In this document: positions 9,480 to 19,050 of the stretch, in pieces
How positions within the stretch are numbered: the first letter of the stretch is position 1
Layout of the letters: each line of letters opens with the position of its first letter
Assembly (NCBI RefSeq): GCF_009828585.1
Contig: NZ_WSRZ01000023.1
Location: 1-64,000, forward strand
Reading direction: 5' to 3'
Length of the DNA: 64,000 bases
Source of the DNA: Shewanella litoralis
Lineage (GTDB): Bacteria; Pseudomonadota; Gammaproteobacteria; Enterobacterales; Shewanellaceae
Notes under the pieces: generated by a model
What the model was told of the DNA's origin: nothing
The model's input: the letters and a program-made list of their open reading frames with translations, nothing else
Databases searched by the model: none
Made by a program: the position numbers and the translations under genes

Positions 9480-10580
9480 CTAACTCCTCTTTAGTCTGAC
9501 GTAACCACCGGGCACAGCTGCAACCCACCCTTGTAATTCAAGCTCAAGCATTTGTACTAACACCAGATCTATTGGCTTCCCACTATCCTCAACCACTGCA
9601 TCAATTGCAGTCGTTTCATATCCTACACTAGCTAACAGCGAAGGAAATGGCAAATCACAAATGTCATTATCCTGTATATGGTGCCGCTGATGCAATTGTT
9701 CAAGGTGATAATCTGACAAACTGCCTAACTCTTCTATTATATCGGCAGCAGACTCAACAAGTTTTGCACCATTTTTGATTAAATCATGACACCCCTGGCT
9801 GTATCCACCTAAAACGGACCCTGGCACGGCAAACACTTCCCGGTTTTGCTCCATTGCTAGCCGAGTGCTAATTAATGAGCCACTTTTACGACTGGCTTCA
9901 ACCACTACGGTGCCCAGACTTAAACCACTGACAATACGATTACGTTTAGGAAAGTTACCCGCATAGGGTCCAATATGCGGCCAATACTCGCTCATCACAC
10001 AACCAGAATGAATGATGTCGTGATACAACTGTTGGTGCCGTTGAGGGTAAATCCGTTCAACGCCCGTACCTAAAACCGCCAAAGTTGAACCATTAGCGGC
10101 TAACGTTGCTTTGTGGGCCGCGCCATCAATCCCTGTGGCCATACCACTGGTAATGGCAAAACCTTGAGTCGATAAGTTATATGCGAGTTCTGCAGCCATA
10201 TCTATCCCCCCTCGAGAAGCATTACGACTGCCCACAATAGCAATACTTGGTATCACTAAAGATTCAATTGCGCCTTTAATGAATAGCACCAATGGTGCAT
10301 CGCTAATTTGCTGTAATAATGGAGGGTAGAGAGGATCTGAGGGAGTTAAAATATAATGATTTGGCTGCGATTGTTGCCATGTTAATGCCTGCTCAACTTT
10401 ATCAACGTCGATACGGCATTTTGCCAGCAGGTTTGCCGATAGCGGCAATCCCTGAGGTTCATACTCAAGACGTTGACGAAGCTCTTCAACGTCCATTTGA
10501 GTGAGTAATTGTTGAATCCGGGCGGGTCCTAACCCGGATACTGCACAAACAATGAGCCAGTCGACCAGCTTATCTGAAAT
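9480..10580 (-). CDS. dprA: DNA processing protein DprA (probable non-ATG start)
   Basis: DprA/Smf binds incoming single-stranded DNA and loads RecA during natural transformation. Rossmann-fold landmarks: [76 protein letters not shown] and FAVPGS, then a C-terminal winged-helix-like domain. The first ATG is at 10496, but the frame stays open for 28 more codons and encodes the expected N-terminal segment ([18 protein letters not shown]). No ATG, GTG or TTG occurs there. An ATT at 10578-10580 overlaps the upstream LysM stop (TAATT), with AGGTGA three bases before it, and is the best start (366 residues). The conservative ATG version has 338 residues. smg follows at once. Confidence 0.85.
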   Translation of the reverse strand: MSDKLVDWLIVCAVSGLGPARIQQLLTQMDVEELRQRLEYEPQGLPLSANLLAKCRIDVDKVEQALTWQQSQPNHYILTPSDPLYPPLLQQISDAPLVLFIKGAIESLVIPSIAIVGSRNASRGGIDMAAELAYNLSTQGFAITSGMATGIDGAAHKATLAANGSTLAVLGTGVERIYPQRHQQLYHDIIHSGCVMSEYWPHIGPYAGNFPKRNRIVSGLSLGTVVVEASRKSGSLISTRLAMEQNREVFAVPGSVLGGYSQGCHDLIKNGAKLVESAADIIEELGSLSDYHLEQLHQRHHIQDNDICDLPFPSLLASVGYETTAIDAVVEDSGKPIDLVLVQMLELELQGWVAAVPGGYVRLKRS

Positions 10581-11686
10581 TATTCACCTTTTAAGGTTAA
10601 CGGCTCAGGCTTAACTAACTTGTCACCAACACGAGCGGGGCGCTCATTAAACATGATTAGGCCTAAACTGGTTTTATCAAATACTTTAAAGACCAGTAAA
10701 TTGCCATGAAAGACATCAGGCATTTTATGAATCGTGTCTTCAGAGAAGTGTGCGAGCACCTTGTCGTAAGATGAACGGTCTAACGTACGAACAGGTAAAC
10801 CATCATTATTAATCGTAATATCTTCACCGTCGCGATACATTGAAAAAACATGACCAGTCTCAACACCGTCTTCACTACCACGGTCAAGGTAAACTACATC
10901 TAACTTACCGGCTTCACGAATTTTGCCATTAATGGCAATAATCGTAGCGGGTACCGCAAGGTCTGCAGCTTTAGGCACAAAGTAGGCTGACATTAAGGCT
11001 TCATCTTCTACTGGCGCAACTTTAAAGCCGCCTTTCGTTTCACGTAAGCTACTTAGCAGCTCTACTTTTGAAATCGGCCCTGACTCAATCACTCGGCCGC
11101 TTGAGGCTAAAATCATCTCTTGGCCTAATAAAGCATCGCGCTCTAGTGAGAAAAACTCTTGGCCTTTTTCGTACATGGCCACTTTGAGCCCAAGTTCAAG
11201 TTGTGCATTAACATAAATAATATCACTGACCACATGGTGAATAGATGGACTTTCACCACTCATCACCATAGGTAAACTGGCATACCAAGCAGGGTCAACC
11301 ACGCGATGTTGGACTAAATAAGGTTGTATTAGCGCTAAATCGACCGCAGGAATGGGACCGTCTTTTGATGCGATTCGACCCTCAGGGCTTTTTTTGATGT
11401 GCTGTTTCACCACTAATCGTGGTTGACCATCAATAAACACCAATGTCAGTCTATCGCCAGGATAAATTAGATGTGGGTTAGCAATTTGTGGGTTTACGCC
11501 CCACAATTTAGGCCAACGCCATGGATCATTTAAAAAGTATCCAGAGATATCCCACAACGTATCGCCTTTTTTAACGACATACGTATCAGGATGCCCAGCT
11601 TTTAAAGTTAATGTATCAGCATTAACTCCAAAAATATTTAATGATAAAAAAGCAAGTAAAAGTAAGCGTTTCATGGTGCGGTCCAT
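10580..11686 (-). CDS. Exported LysM domain protein
   Basis: A 368-residue exported protein: an N-terminal signal peptide (hydrophobic LLLLAFLSLNIFGV, cleavage after about residue 23) and then one LysM domain (about 34-85, YVVKKGDTLWDISGYF ... NPHLIYPGDRL) for peptidoglycan binding. The rest is an uncharacterised domain. Likely a cell-wall-associated factor; position upstream of dprA-smg is conserved in related bacteria as far as I recall. Two starts are possible, ATG 11686 (weak AAGAG upstream) or ATG 11674, which would put the signal peptide right at the N terminus. Divergent from def. Confidence 0.85.
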   Translation of the reverse strand: MDRTMKRLLLLAFLSLNIFGVNADTLTLKAGHPDTYVVKKGDTLWDISGYFLNDPWRWPKLWGVNPQIANPHLIYPGDRLTLVFIDGQPRLVVKQHIKKSPEGRIASKDGPIPAVDLALIQPYLVQHRVVDPAWYASLPMVMSGESPSIHHVVSDIIYVNAQLELGLKVAMYEKGQEFFSLERDALLGQEMILASSGRVIESGPISKVELLSSLRETKGGFKVAPVEDEALMSAYFVPKAADLAVPATIIAINGKIREAGKLDVVYLDRGSEDGVETGHVFSMYRDGEDITINNDGLPVRTLDRSSYDKVLAHFSEDTIHKMPDVFHGNLLVFKVFDKTSLGLIMFNERPARVGDKLVKPEPLTLKGE

Positions 11687-11759
11687 GTTGTTTAGCTCTT
11701 TATTAGAGCTTTTTACTGTTATTGATAGGCGGTAAGGATTAAAATTACCCTAATCGCAA

Positions 11760-11782
11760 CAGCCAGTATAGCTAACTGGCTG
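11760..11782. repeat. Inverted repeat between LysM gene and def
   Basis: Perfect 8-bp arms CAGCCAGT and ACTGGCTG with a seven-base centre, in the divergent intergenic region 30 bases before def. It could be an operator or a leader hairpin. There is no T run typical of a terminator. Confidence 0.5.
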
Positions 11783-11812
11783 AAATTTGACAGACTTGTT
11801 AAGAGTTTATAT

Positions 11813-12319
11813 ATGCCAATATTAAATGTTTTACGATTTCCAGATGAGCGTTTACGCACTATTGCAGAGCCGGTGACAGATTTTGGGCCAGAACTACAAA
11901 CCCAAATCGATAACATGTTAGAAACAATGTACGAAGAAAAAGGCATTGGCCTTGCAGCTACGCAGGTAGATTTTCATAAACAGCTCATCGTAATGGATTT
12001 ACAAGATGATGTTGAGCGCCCAACCATTTTCATTAACCCGCAAATTATTAAAAGTAGCGGTGATTTTGCTAATGAAGAAGGTTGTTTATCCGTTCCAGGT
12101 ATTTATGCCAAAGTGGATCGTGCTGAGTTTGTAACCCTAAAAGCACTCGACCGTCACGGCAAAGAATTTACCGTAGAAGCCGACGAACTGTTTTCAATTT
12201 GTATTCAACACGAAATGGACCATCTCAAAGGGAAGTTATTTGTTGATTACTTGTCACCACTTAAACGTCAGCGCATCAAAACTAAGCTTGAGAAAGAAGC
12301 CCGCTTAGCCGCTAAATAG
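11813..12319 (+). CDS. def: Peptide deformylase
   Basis: Removes the formyl group from the initiator methionine of nascent proteins; cytosolic Fe2+ enzyme. All three family motifs are present: GIGLAATQ (Gln51), EEGCLSVP (metal ligand Cys91) and QHEMDHLKG (His133 and His137, Glu134 catalytic). 168 residues, one fewer than E. coli. It starts the def-fmt-rsmB-trkA-trkH run; fmt follows nine bases after its stop, pairing the deformylase with the formyltransferase as in most bacteria. Confidence 0.97.
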   Translation: MPILNVLRFPDERLRTIAEPVTDFGPELQTQIDNMLETMYEEKGIGLAATQVDFHKQLIVMDLQDDVERPTIFINPQIIKSSGDFANEEGCLSVPGIYAKVDRAEFVTLKALDRHGKEFTVEADELFSICIQHEMDHLKGKLFVDYLSPLKRQRIKTKLEKEARLAAK

Positions 12320-12327
12320 GAAACGAT

Positions 12328-13284
12328 TTGAAACCGTTAAAAATTATCTTTGCCGGTACTCCGGATTTTGCCGCCAGACATTTACAGGCGCTAATTGACT
12401 CACAACATGAAGTGATTGCTGTTTACTCCCAACCAGATAGACCGGCTGGTCGTGGAAAAAAACTGACAGCGAGCCCAGTTAAAGTACTGGCGCAAGAACA
12501 CAACATAGCCGTTTTTCAACCTGCATCACTACGTAACGAAGCGGCGCAACAAGAATTAGCTAATTTGCAAGCCGACATCATGGTCGTGGTGGCATATGGG
12601 TTAATCTTGCCAAAGATAGTACTTGATACACCAAGGTTAGGTTGCATCAATGTACACGGTTCAATATTACCACGCTGGCGTGGGGCTGCACCTATTCAAC
12701 GTGCACTATGGGCTGGCGACAGTGAAACCGGCGTCACCATTATGCAAATGGATGTTGGTCTTGATACGGGCGATATGCTGCTAAAAACGCACTTACCAAT
12801 AGAAGCAACCGACACCTCAGCAAGCCTTTATGAAAAACTAGCAGAACAAGGGCCAACCGCCTTAGTTGAAGCACTAACCGGGTTAAGCGAAGGTAACCTT
12901 CAAGCACAAAAGCAAGATGAAAGCCTAGCAAACTATGCCGAAAAACTGTCTAAGGAAGAAGCACGCCTTGATTGGCATAAAAGTGCCAAACAGCTATGGC
13001 AAGAAATTAGAGCCTTTAATCCTTGGCCAGTCAGTTACTTTGAACACCAACAAAGCGTGATTAAAGTATGGCAGGCCACTTACAATGCTCAAGCATGCTC
13101 GCAAGCCCCTGGCACGGTGATAGCCGCCACCAAACAAGGTATTGAAGTTGCAACGGCTGATGGCTCATTAGTCATTGAAACCATGCAATTACCCAACAAA
13201 AAGCCACTTGATGTGGCAGATATTCTTAATGCTCGTGGTGATTGGTTTACTGCTGGTGTGTGTTTAAACCAAGAGGCTAACTAG
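12328..13284 (+). CDS. fmt: Methionyl-tRNA formyltransferase
   Basis: Formylates initiator Met-tRNA with 10-formyltetrahydrofolate. N-terminal formyltransferase domain with [12 protein letters not shown], the catalytic Asn108-His110 in [18 protein letters not shown] and Asp146 in [10 protein letters not shown]-terminal OB-fold domain. 318 residues. The start codon is TTG at 12328, supported by AGGA at 12318-12321 and by the immediate [10 protein letters not shown] match to the family N terminus. One base separates it from rsmB. Confidence 0.96.
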   Translation: MKPLKIIFAGTPDFAARHLQALIDSQHEVIAVYSQPDRPAGRGKKLTASPVKVLAQEHNIAVFQPASLRNEAAQQELANLQADIMVVVAYGLILPKIVLDTPRLGCINVHGSILPRWRGAAPIQRALWAGDSETGVTIMQMDVGLDTGDMLLKTHLPIEATDTSASLYEKLAEQGPTALVEALTGLSEGNLQAQKQDESLANYAEKLSKEEARLDWHKSAKQLWQEIRAFNPWPVSYFEHQQSVIKVWQATYNAQACSQAPGTVIAATKQGIEVATADGSLVIETMQLPNKKPLDVADILNARGDWFTAGVCLNQEAN

Positions 13285-13285
13285 C

Positions 13286-14569
13286 ATGAATGTGCGTGCA
13301 CTTGCTGCTAAAGCGATTTATGAAGTACTTGAAAAGGGCATGTCACTGTCGGTTGCGCTTCCTGAGCAACAGCAACACCTTGAAAACGGTAAAGACAAAG
13401 CCTTGTTAGCCGAACTCTGCTATGGGGTTATGCGTCAATTACCGCAACTAGACAAATGCGTCAGTGACTGCTTGGCTAAACCATTTAAAGGCAAACAACG
13501 CATTTTGCATCAGTTATTGATTGTGGGTTGTTATCAACTTTACTTCACCCGTATTCCTGCACATGCCGCCATTTCAGAAACCGCAGAAGCCTGTCGGCAA
13601 TTGCGTTTTGATGGATTAGTAAAGGTCGTTAATGGCGTTTTACGTAATATTCAACGCCAAGATGCAACCTTAAATACCGACTCAGATACTCTGCGTTTTA
13701 ATACCCCAGCCTGGTTTATTAAACGCTTACAACAAGCCTATCCAGACAACTGGCAAGCCATTATTGAGCAAAGCCATCAGCGTCCCCCCATGTGGCTTCG
13801 TAACAATCGTTTATCGCAATCGCGTGAAGACTACTTAAGCGCATTAGCCGCACAAGAAATTAGTGCCCAAGCAGGCCCAAGCCCAGATTCAATATTGCTA
13901 GACAGCCCTAAAGATGTCGCCAACTTGCCCGACTTTATGCAAGGCGCGGCGTCGGTACAAGATGGTGCGGCCCAATGGGCTGCAACACTCTTAGCGCCTG
14001 CTGCAAATGAGCTCGTGTTAGATGCTTGCGCAGCACCAGGTGGTAAAAGTTGTCATTTAATCGAACTCGCCCCAAGCATTAATCTTGTTGCGGTCGATTT
14101 TGATGAAAAACGCCTCGCCCGAGTACAACAAAATCTGGACAGACTGCATTTAAAAGCGCAAGTTATTCACGGCGACGCCGCCAACATAGATTCATGGTGG
14201 CAAGGTCAGCAATTTGACCGTATTTTACTGGATGCACCATGCTCGGCAACTGGAGTGATCCGTCGTCACCCGGATATAAAATGGCTGCGTAAAAACAACG
14301 ACATTGAAGAGTTAGCCACGTTGCAGCGACAAATTTTTGATCATTGTTGGCAATGGCTAAAACCAGGTGGCACATTACTGTATGCCACTTGCTCTATTTT
14401 ACCGCAAGAAAACAGCCAGCAAGTTGAACAGTTTTTAGCGCGCACGCCAGACGCTAAGTTAGTGCCCATCGCACAACAGTCAAATCCCGAAGATATTGGT
14501 TGGCAGATTTTACCCGGCCAGGACAATATGGATGGCTTTTATTACGCACGCCTAGTTAAAGCAATTTAA
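13286..14569 (+). CDS. rsmB: 16S rRNA m5C967 methyltransferase
   Basis: RsmB (Sun/Fmu) methylates cytosine 967 of 16S rRNA with S-adenosylmethionine. N-terminal NusB-like RNA-binding domain (about 1-140), then a Rossmann methyltransferase with [13 protein letters not shown] (SAM), [17 protein letters not shown] (first cysteine) and [11 protein letters not shown] (catalytic cysteine). 427 residues, standard. ATG at 13286 directly after the fmt stop, with AAGAGG upstream. Then trkA, as in E. coli. Confidence 0.96.
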   Translation: MNVRALAAKAIYEVLEKGMSLSVALPEQQQHLENGKDKALLAELCYGVMRQLPQLDKCVSDCLAKPFKGKQRILHQLLIVGCYQLYFTRIPAHAAISETAEACRQLRFDGLVKVVNGVLRNIQRQDATLNTDSDTLRFNTPAWFIKRLQQAYPDNWQAIIEQSHQRPPMWLRNNRLSQSREDYLSALAAQEISAQAGPSPDSILLDSPKDVANLPDFMQGAASVQDGAAQWAATLLAPAANELVLDACAAPGGKSCHLIELAPSINLVAVDFDEKRLARVQQNLDRLHLKAQVIHGDAANIDSWWQGQQFDRILLDAPCSATGVIRRHPDIKWLRKNNDIEELATLQRQIFDHCWQWLKPGGTLLYATCSILPQENSQQVEQFLARTPDAKLVPIAQQSNPEDIGWQILPGQDNMDGFYYARLVKAI

Positions 14570-14585
14570 GGATGTACCCAAAGCC

Positions 14586-15995
14586 ATGAAAATTATTATT
14601 TTAGGGGCGGGACAAGTTGGTGGCACACTTGCTGAAAACTTGGTCGGCGAGAATAATGACATCACCTTAGTCGACAGCGACCGGGCACGATTAAGAATTC
14701 TACAAGATAAGTTCGATTTACGCGTAGTAGTTGGTCATGGCGCCCATCCAAGTGTTTTAAAAGAAGCCGGAGCAGAAGATGCCGACATGCTGATTGCTGT
14801 GACAAACAGTGATGAATGCAATATGTCTGCCTGCCAAATAGCCTACAGTCTATTTGGTACACCAACAAAAATTGCCCGCATTCGCTCTGAAGCCTACCTC
14901 GACTTACAAGATAAACTGTTTATTAGTAGTGAAATAAAGTCCGGTGATGCCAAACCTCGTGGTGGTTTTATTATCGATGAGCTCATCGCGCCTGAACAGT
15001 TGGTAACCACTTACATACAACGATTAGTTGAATACCCAGGGGCACTTCAAGTACTTGAATTTGCTAAAGGTAAATTAAGCTTGGTCGCGGTAAAAGCATA
15101 CTATGGTGGCCCGTTAGTCGGTAATGCCCTCGCCACACTGCGTGAACATATGCCGAATATTGATACCCGAGTCGCAGCCATTTTTAGGCAAGGCAGACCC
15201 ATTATGCCGCGCGGTACCACCATTATTGAAGCCGACGATGAAGTGTTCTTCGTTGCTGACAGTCGTCATATTCGTGCTGTAATGAGTGAAATGCAAAAAC
15301 TGGATAATTCATACCGTAATATCATGATTGCGGGTGGGGGTAATATCGGTTTTGGCCTCGCACAAAAGTTGCAACGCACCCACTCTGTAAAGTTAATTGA
15401 ACATCGCCAAGAACGTGCAGAACAGCTATCTGAGAAACTCGAAAAAACCACGGTGTTTTGTGGTGATGCATCTGATCAAGAATTACTCCTTGAAGAACAT
15501 ATAGACCAAACTGATGTGTTTATTGCCGTTACCAACGATGACGAAGCCAATATCATGTCAGCATTACTGGCAAAACGTATGGGCGCTAAAAAAGTCATGG
15601 TGCTTATTCAGCGTGAAGCCTATGTCGATATTGTGCAAGAAGCCAATATCGACATTGCCATTTCACCACAACAAGCCACCATTTCAGCGCTATTGACTCA
15701 TATTCGCCAAGGCGATATTTGTAACGTTTACTCATTACGCCGAGGCGCAGCAGAAGCCATTGAAGCTATTGCGCATGGTGATTCAAGCACTTCAAAAGTG
15801 GTTGGCAAGCAAATTGGTGAGATAAAACTGCCGCCCGGTACCACCATTGGTGCAATAGTTCGTAACGACGAGGTATTGATGGGCCATGACAAAACTGTCA
15901 TCGAGCAAGGCGACCATGTGATTTTATTCTTGGTAAATAAAAAGTTTATTGGTGATGTAGAAAAGCTGTTCCAACCGAGTGCATTTTTCTTTTAG
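14586..15995 (+). CDS. trkA: Trk potassium uptake regulator TrkA
   Basis: Peripheral NAD(H)-binding RCK protein that gates the TrkH/TrkG potassium channel. Two Rossmann repeats: [17 protein letters not shown] at the N terminus and [17 protein letters not shown] at about 240, each followed by a TrkA-C domain. 469 residues, slightly longer than the E. coli protein. Immediately followed by trkH, six bases away, so regulator and channel are in one operon here, which differs from E. coli where trkA and trkH are apart. Confidence 0.95.
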   Translation: MKIIILGAGQVGGTLAENLVGENNDITLVDSDRARLRILQDKFDLRVVVGHGAHPSVLKEAGAEDADMLIAVTNSDECNMSACQIAYSLFGTPTKIARIRSEAYLDLQDKLFISSEIKSGDAKPRGGFIIDELIAPEQLVTTYIQRLVEYPGALQVLEFAKGKLSLVAVKAYYGGPLVGNALATLREHMPNIDTRVAAIFRQGRPIMPRGTTIIEADDEVFFVADSRHIRAVMSEMQKLDNSYRNIMIAGGGNIGFGLAQKLQRTHSVKLIEHRQERAEQLSEKLEKTTVFCGDASDQELLLEEHIDQTDVFIAVTNDDEANIMSALLAKRMGAKKVMVLIQREAYVDIVQEANIDIAISPQQATISALLTHIRQGDICNVYSLRRGAAEAIEAIAHGDSSTSKVVGKQIGEIKLPPGTTIGAIVRNDEVLMGHDKTVIEQGDHVILFLVNKKFIGDVEKLFQPSAFFF

Positions 15996-16001
15996 GTTTT
16001 T

Positions 16002-17444
16002 ATGTTTAACATAAAACAACTTATTTTTATTCTGGGTATTTTTCTCTCGATACTCACAGGGTTTATGTTGGTGCCAATGGCATTCGCGCTATTTTATGGC
16101 GAAGAGACCATTGGCGATTTTATGATATCGGGCTTATTTACCGGCTTTATCGCCATTCTTTGTCTGCAAAATGGCCGTAATCGACAATTTAATCTCAATA
16201 TTCGAGACATGTTCATGCTCACCAGCGTGACGTGGTTTGTGGTCAGTCTTTTTGCAGCATTGCCTTTCACCTTGTACCACGGCATCAACTACACCGATGC
16301 CTTTTTTGAAACCATGTCAGGTATCACTACCACAGGCTCTACCGTGCTCAGCGGCTTAGATACCATGGACCACAGTATTTTAGTGTGGCGTTCTCTGTTG
16401 CAATGGCTGGGTGGTATCGGCTTTATTGTGATGGCAGTAGCGATATTACCTTTTTTAAACGTGGGTGGTATGCGGCTATTTAGAACAGAATCATCTGACT
16501 GGAGCGACAAAACCATGCCGCGCACCCAGAATATGGCCAAGCATTTATTTCAGATTTATTTTGCGCTTACACTGTTATGTGCCCTAGCCTACCACCTTGC
16601 TGGAATGCACTGGTTTGAAGCCATTAACCACGCAATGACCACGTTATCAACCGGTGGCTACTCAACGTCAGACCGCTCCATGGCAGCATTTTCACATGAA
16701 GCTCATTGGGTGGGTATCGTATTTATGCTAGCGGGTGGATTACCGTTAATCATGTTTGTTCAGTCAATCCAACAACGCAGTCTACGATTATGGAATGACC
16801 AACAAGTAAAAGGCTTTTTACTGTTTGTGTTATTGGTGTCTTGTTCATTAGCATTTTGGTTGTGGCGACATCAGCATATGGATTTTATTGATGCTCTGAG
16901 GTTATCAAGCTTTAACGTAATATCCGTTATCACTACAACAGGTTACGGATTAACAGATTATCAAGCTTGGGGAGCGGTCGCGAGCGTGGTGTTTTTGTTC
17001 TTAATGTTTATCGGAAGCTGTTCTGGTTCAACGTCTGGTGGGATAAAAATATTTCGTTTCCAAATTGCCTTTTCAATTATGCGCCAGCAAATTAAACAAC
17101 AATTTCATCCTAATGGCGTGTTTAAAGAAAAGTACAACGGCCATCGAATAAATGATGACATTGTTCGCTCAATTATGGCTTTTTTTATGTTGATGTTTGT
17201 GGTGATTTTAGGCTTATCGATTATTTTAGTGTCAACCGGCTTAGACCCAATGACCAGCTTTACCGGCGCAATCACCGCGGTAACCAATGTTGGGCCAGGG
17301 TTAGGGCCAATAATCGGCCCTGCGGGTAACTTTGCCCCCTTGCCAGATATTGCTAAATGGGCCCTCGCTGTGGGTATGCTTTTAGGGCGCCTGGAAATTC
17401 TCACCGTGGCGGTATTATTCCACCCGAAGTTTTGGCGCTTCTAG
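16002..17444 (+). CDS. trkH: Trk potassium channel TrkH, copy 1
   Basis: Inner-membrane potassium transporter subunit, 480 residues, with the four pore repeats of the Trk/Ktr family and their filter glycines: TTTGSTV, STGGYS, TTTGYG and TNVGPG. About ten or more membrane segments are visible as hydrophobic runs. Coupled to trkA. A second trkH is encoded on the other strand at 19,050-20,507. The 3' end is three bases from the convergent HemG-like gene. Confidence 0.94.
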   Translation: MFNIKQLIFILGIFLSILTGFMLVPMAFALFYGEETIGDFMISGLFTGFIAILCLQNGRNRQFNLNIRDMFMLTSVTWFVVSLFAALPFTLYHGINYTDAFFETMSGITTTGSTVLSGLDTMDHSILVWRSLLQWLGGIGFIVMAVAILPFLNVGGMRLFRTESSDWSDKTMPRTQNMAKHLFQIYFALTLLCALAYHLAGMHWFEAINHAMTTLSTGGYSTSDRSMAAFSHEAHWVGIVFMLAGGLPLIMFVQSIQQRSLRLWNDQQVKGFLLFVLLVSCSLAFWLWRHQHMDFIDALRLSSFNVISVITTTGYGLTDYQAWGAVASVVFLFLMFIGSCSGSTSGGIKIFRFQIAFSIMRQQIKQQFHPNGVFKEKYNGHRINDDIVRSIMAFFMLMFVVILGLSIILVSTGLDPMTSFTGAITAVTNVGPGLGPIIGPAGNFAPLPDIAKWALAVGMLLGRLEILTVAVLFHPKFWRF

Positions 17445-17447
17445 ACC

Positions 17448-17999
17448 CTAGCTAAACTCAACTTGAGCCAGCTTAGCAATATGATTGCCATAAGCTTTTA
17501 CATCTTGCCAATCAGTATAATCAATAATGGCGGTGGGATCTGTTGGTCCATCAGTCATTTTCATGATCAATCTAATCATTAAGCTGTCGTACCAAGGCCA
17601 GGATGGATAATCCACCTTACCGGCAATGATCTTAACATCTTGAGGTTTCCAGGCCGATAACGTTAAAAACTTCTGTAAATATTTATTGTTTTCAGGGATG
17701 CGCTTTTCTGGATTACGTGCCACAACGTTGACACAAAAAAAGCTATTTGGCATGTTCGACAATGCTTGCTGATGTTGGCTGACAAACTCAAACACCGATT
17801 TATGGTACGAGCCATATAAAACACAGGCGCCTAAAGCCACTGCCTGATATTTAGACCAGTCGATTGGCTGTTGTTTGGTGTCATGAATGTTCATCACATC
17901 ACATTGATCGCCGTTAGCAATAATTTGCCCAGAAATTGCTCGACTAATTTGAGCCGTGTGCCCACCACGAGAATAATAAAGTACTAATATATGCGCCAT
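17448..17999 (-). CDS. HemG-like flavodoxin, diverged paralogue
   Basis: A 183-residue flavodoxin-fold protein resembling menaquinone-dependent protoporphyrinogen oxidase HemG: YYSRGGHT FMN loop, VNVVARNPEKR, QKFLTLSAWKP, AGKVDYP and the C-terminal TDGPTDP-YTDW segment. It departs from HemG at the second flavin loop (GACVLYG instead of GASIRYG) and in the first loop, so it may act on another substrate. A canonical copy is encoded at 18,517-19,050. ATG 17999 is preferred (GAGA upstream); an ATG four codons earlier is possible. Not in an operon with a trkH: it converges on trkH copy 1. Confidence 0.85.
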   Translation of the reverse strand: MAHILVLYYSRGGHTAQISRAISGQIIANGDQCDVMNIHDTKQQPIDWSKYQAVALGACVLYGSYHKSVFEFVSQHQQALSNMPNSFFCVNVVARNPEKRIPENNKYLQKFLTLSAWKPQDVKIIAGKVDYPSWPWYDSLMIRLIMKMTDGPTDPTAIIDYTDWQDVKAYGNHIAKLAQVEFS

Positions 18000-18092
18000 G
18001 TTAGGTCTCATTACTGCGTTATTTGCCTCAGTTTGGCAAAAAAGGTCTTTTTAAACCTCTGCAATGATCACAAATTAGAAATAGCTCATATA

Positions 18093-18105
18093 TTTAATAG
18101 TTAAA
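18093..18105. promoter_or_regulatory. AT-rich palindrome, possible operator
   Basis: TTTAA-TAG-TTAAA, an inverted repeat with five-base arms, in the divergent region between the HemG-like gene and the ArsR-family gene. AT-rich palindromes are typical operators of BigR/YgaV-type repressors, so autoregulation is possible. Short and therefore uncertain. Confidence 0.3.
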
Positions 18106-18192
18106 ATTGAGATCTGTAAGGCGCGGAAGTATGATGACGTTAGATAGGCAGTTATGATTAAACTGAGCCACGTTCACCAGATAGGAACACAC

Positions 18193-18498
18193 ATGCAGCA
18201 AGATATCGATGTCGCAACCATGCTTAACAATGCAGAGACAGCCGCGCAATGGCTCAAGGCGATTGCTAACCCTTATCGACTGATGATTTTGTGTTTACTG
18301 CTGGAAAAAGAACACAGCGTAACAGAGTTGAATGAAACAGTACCCTTAAGCCAGTCGGCATTGTCGCAACATTTAGCGGTACTTCGTACACAAGACTTAG
18401 TCCATACACGTAAAAGCTCACAAGTGGTGTATTACACTCTTAAAAATGAGCAAGTAACCGAAGTGATATCCATTCTTCACCGCCGTTATTGCGCCTAA
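18193..18498 (+). CDS. ArsR-family repressor, sulfur-sensor type
   Basis: A 101-residue winged-helix repressor. The recognition helix region is PLSQSALSQHLAVLR and the wing follows in SSQVVYYTL. Two cysteines, Cys34 in RLMILC and Cys100 in RRYCA, sit at the positions of the reactive pair of the BigR/SqrR/YgaV sulfane-sulfur sensors. The typical metal-site motif ELCVCDL of ArsR/SmtB sensors is absent. I infer a persulfide or redox sensor. Start ATG 18193 has AGGA six bases upstream; ATG 18154 is in frame but less supported. Targets are unknown; the flanking hemG-like genes are candidates. A hairpin overlaps the stop codon. Confidence 0.82.
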   Translation: MQQDIDVATMLNNAETAAQWLKAIANPYRLMILCLLLEKEHSVTELNETVPLSQSALSQHLAVLRTQDLVHTRKSSQVVYYTLKNEQVTEVISILHRRYCA

Positions 18499-18514
18499 TC
18501 TCCATTAGGCGTTT
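18492..18514 (+). terminator. Hairpin overlapping the ArsR-gene stop
   Basis: Perfect 8-bp stem CGCCTAAT / ATTAGGCG with a CTCC loop (18492-18511), followed by TTTGATT. It includes the stop codon. A probable terminator for the repressor gene and possibly also acting on convergent hemG. Confidence 0.5.
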
Positions 18515-18516
18515 GA

Positions 18517-19050
18517 TTAACGCTTTTGCGCCACGATTTGTTTGGCGTAATCGTCAACTTTATCCCAATCGGTAAATTCAAACGTGCCGCTAGTATCAGT
18601 CGGCCCTTTGGTCATCCACATAATGAAACGAATCATAACCTTGTCAAAAAAGCGGTAGCGAGGATAATCAATCTTGCCCGCAAACACACCTAGCATATTA
18701 GGTGTCCAAGCCGACAGTATTAAAAATTTCTGCATATAAGGATTGGTTTCTGGGGTATTTTTAAGCGGCTTTCTCGCCACAACATTAACCGTGAAAAAGC
18801 TGTTTAATTTACTGTCTAGCAAGGCTTGATGCTGCTCAGCAAACTTAAATAACTCAGGCCGATGTTTACCGTAACGAATGCTGGCGCCAATCACCACTTT
18901 ATCCACTGCAGCGAGTTGCTCTGCGTCGGCGTCAGCAAGATCAATCACACTCACTTGCTCACCATTGGCAGTTAATGTTTGCTCAATACGCTGACAAATA
19001 GCGCGCGTTTGTCCATCTACCGTTGAATATAAAATTGCGGTTTTTAACAT
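18517..19050 (-). CDS. hemG: Protoporphyrinogen oxidase, menaquinone-dependent
   Basis: HemG oxidises protoporphyrinogen IX to protoporphyrin IX using FMN and the quinone pool, at the inner membrane. 177 residues with LYSTVDGQTRAI (FMN phosphate loop), IGASIRYGKHRPELF, VNVVARKP, PYMQKFLILSAW, AGKIDYPRYRFFDKVMI and KGPTDTSGTFEFTDW, all in HemG order. The ATG at 19050 overlaps the trkH stop as TAATG; the frame extends upstream into trkH but that part is shadow. E. coli has the same trkH-hemG coupling. Confidence 0.94.
   Translation of the reverse strand: MLKTAILYSTVDGQTRAICQRIEQTLTANGEQVSVIDLADADAEQLAAVDKVVIGASIRYGKHRPELFKFAEQHQALLDSKLNSFFTVNVVARKPLKNTPETNPYMQKFLILSAWTPNMLGVFAGKIDYPRYRFFDKVMIRFIMWMTKGPTDTSGTFEFTDWDKVDDYAKQIVAQKR

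Noticed and set aside
11787-11792. Perfect TTGACA just before def
   Set aside because: The matching -10 position would fall on the def start codon, so it cannot drive a normal transcript of def.
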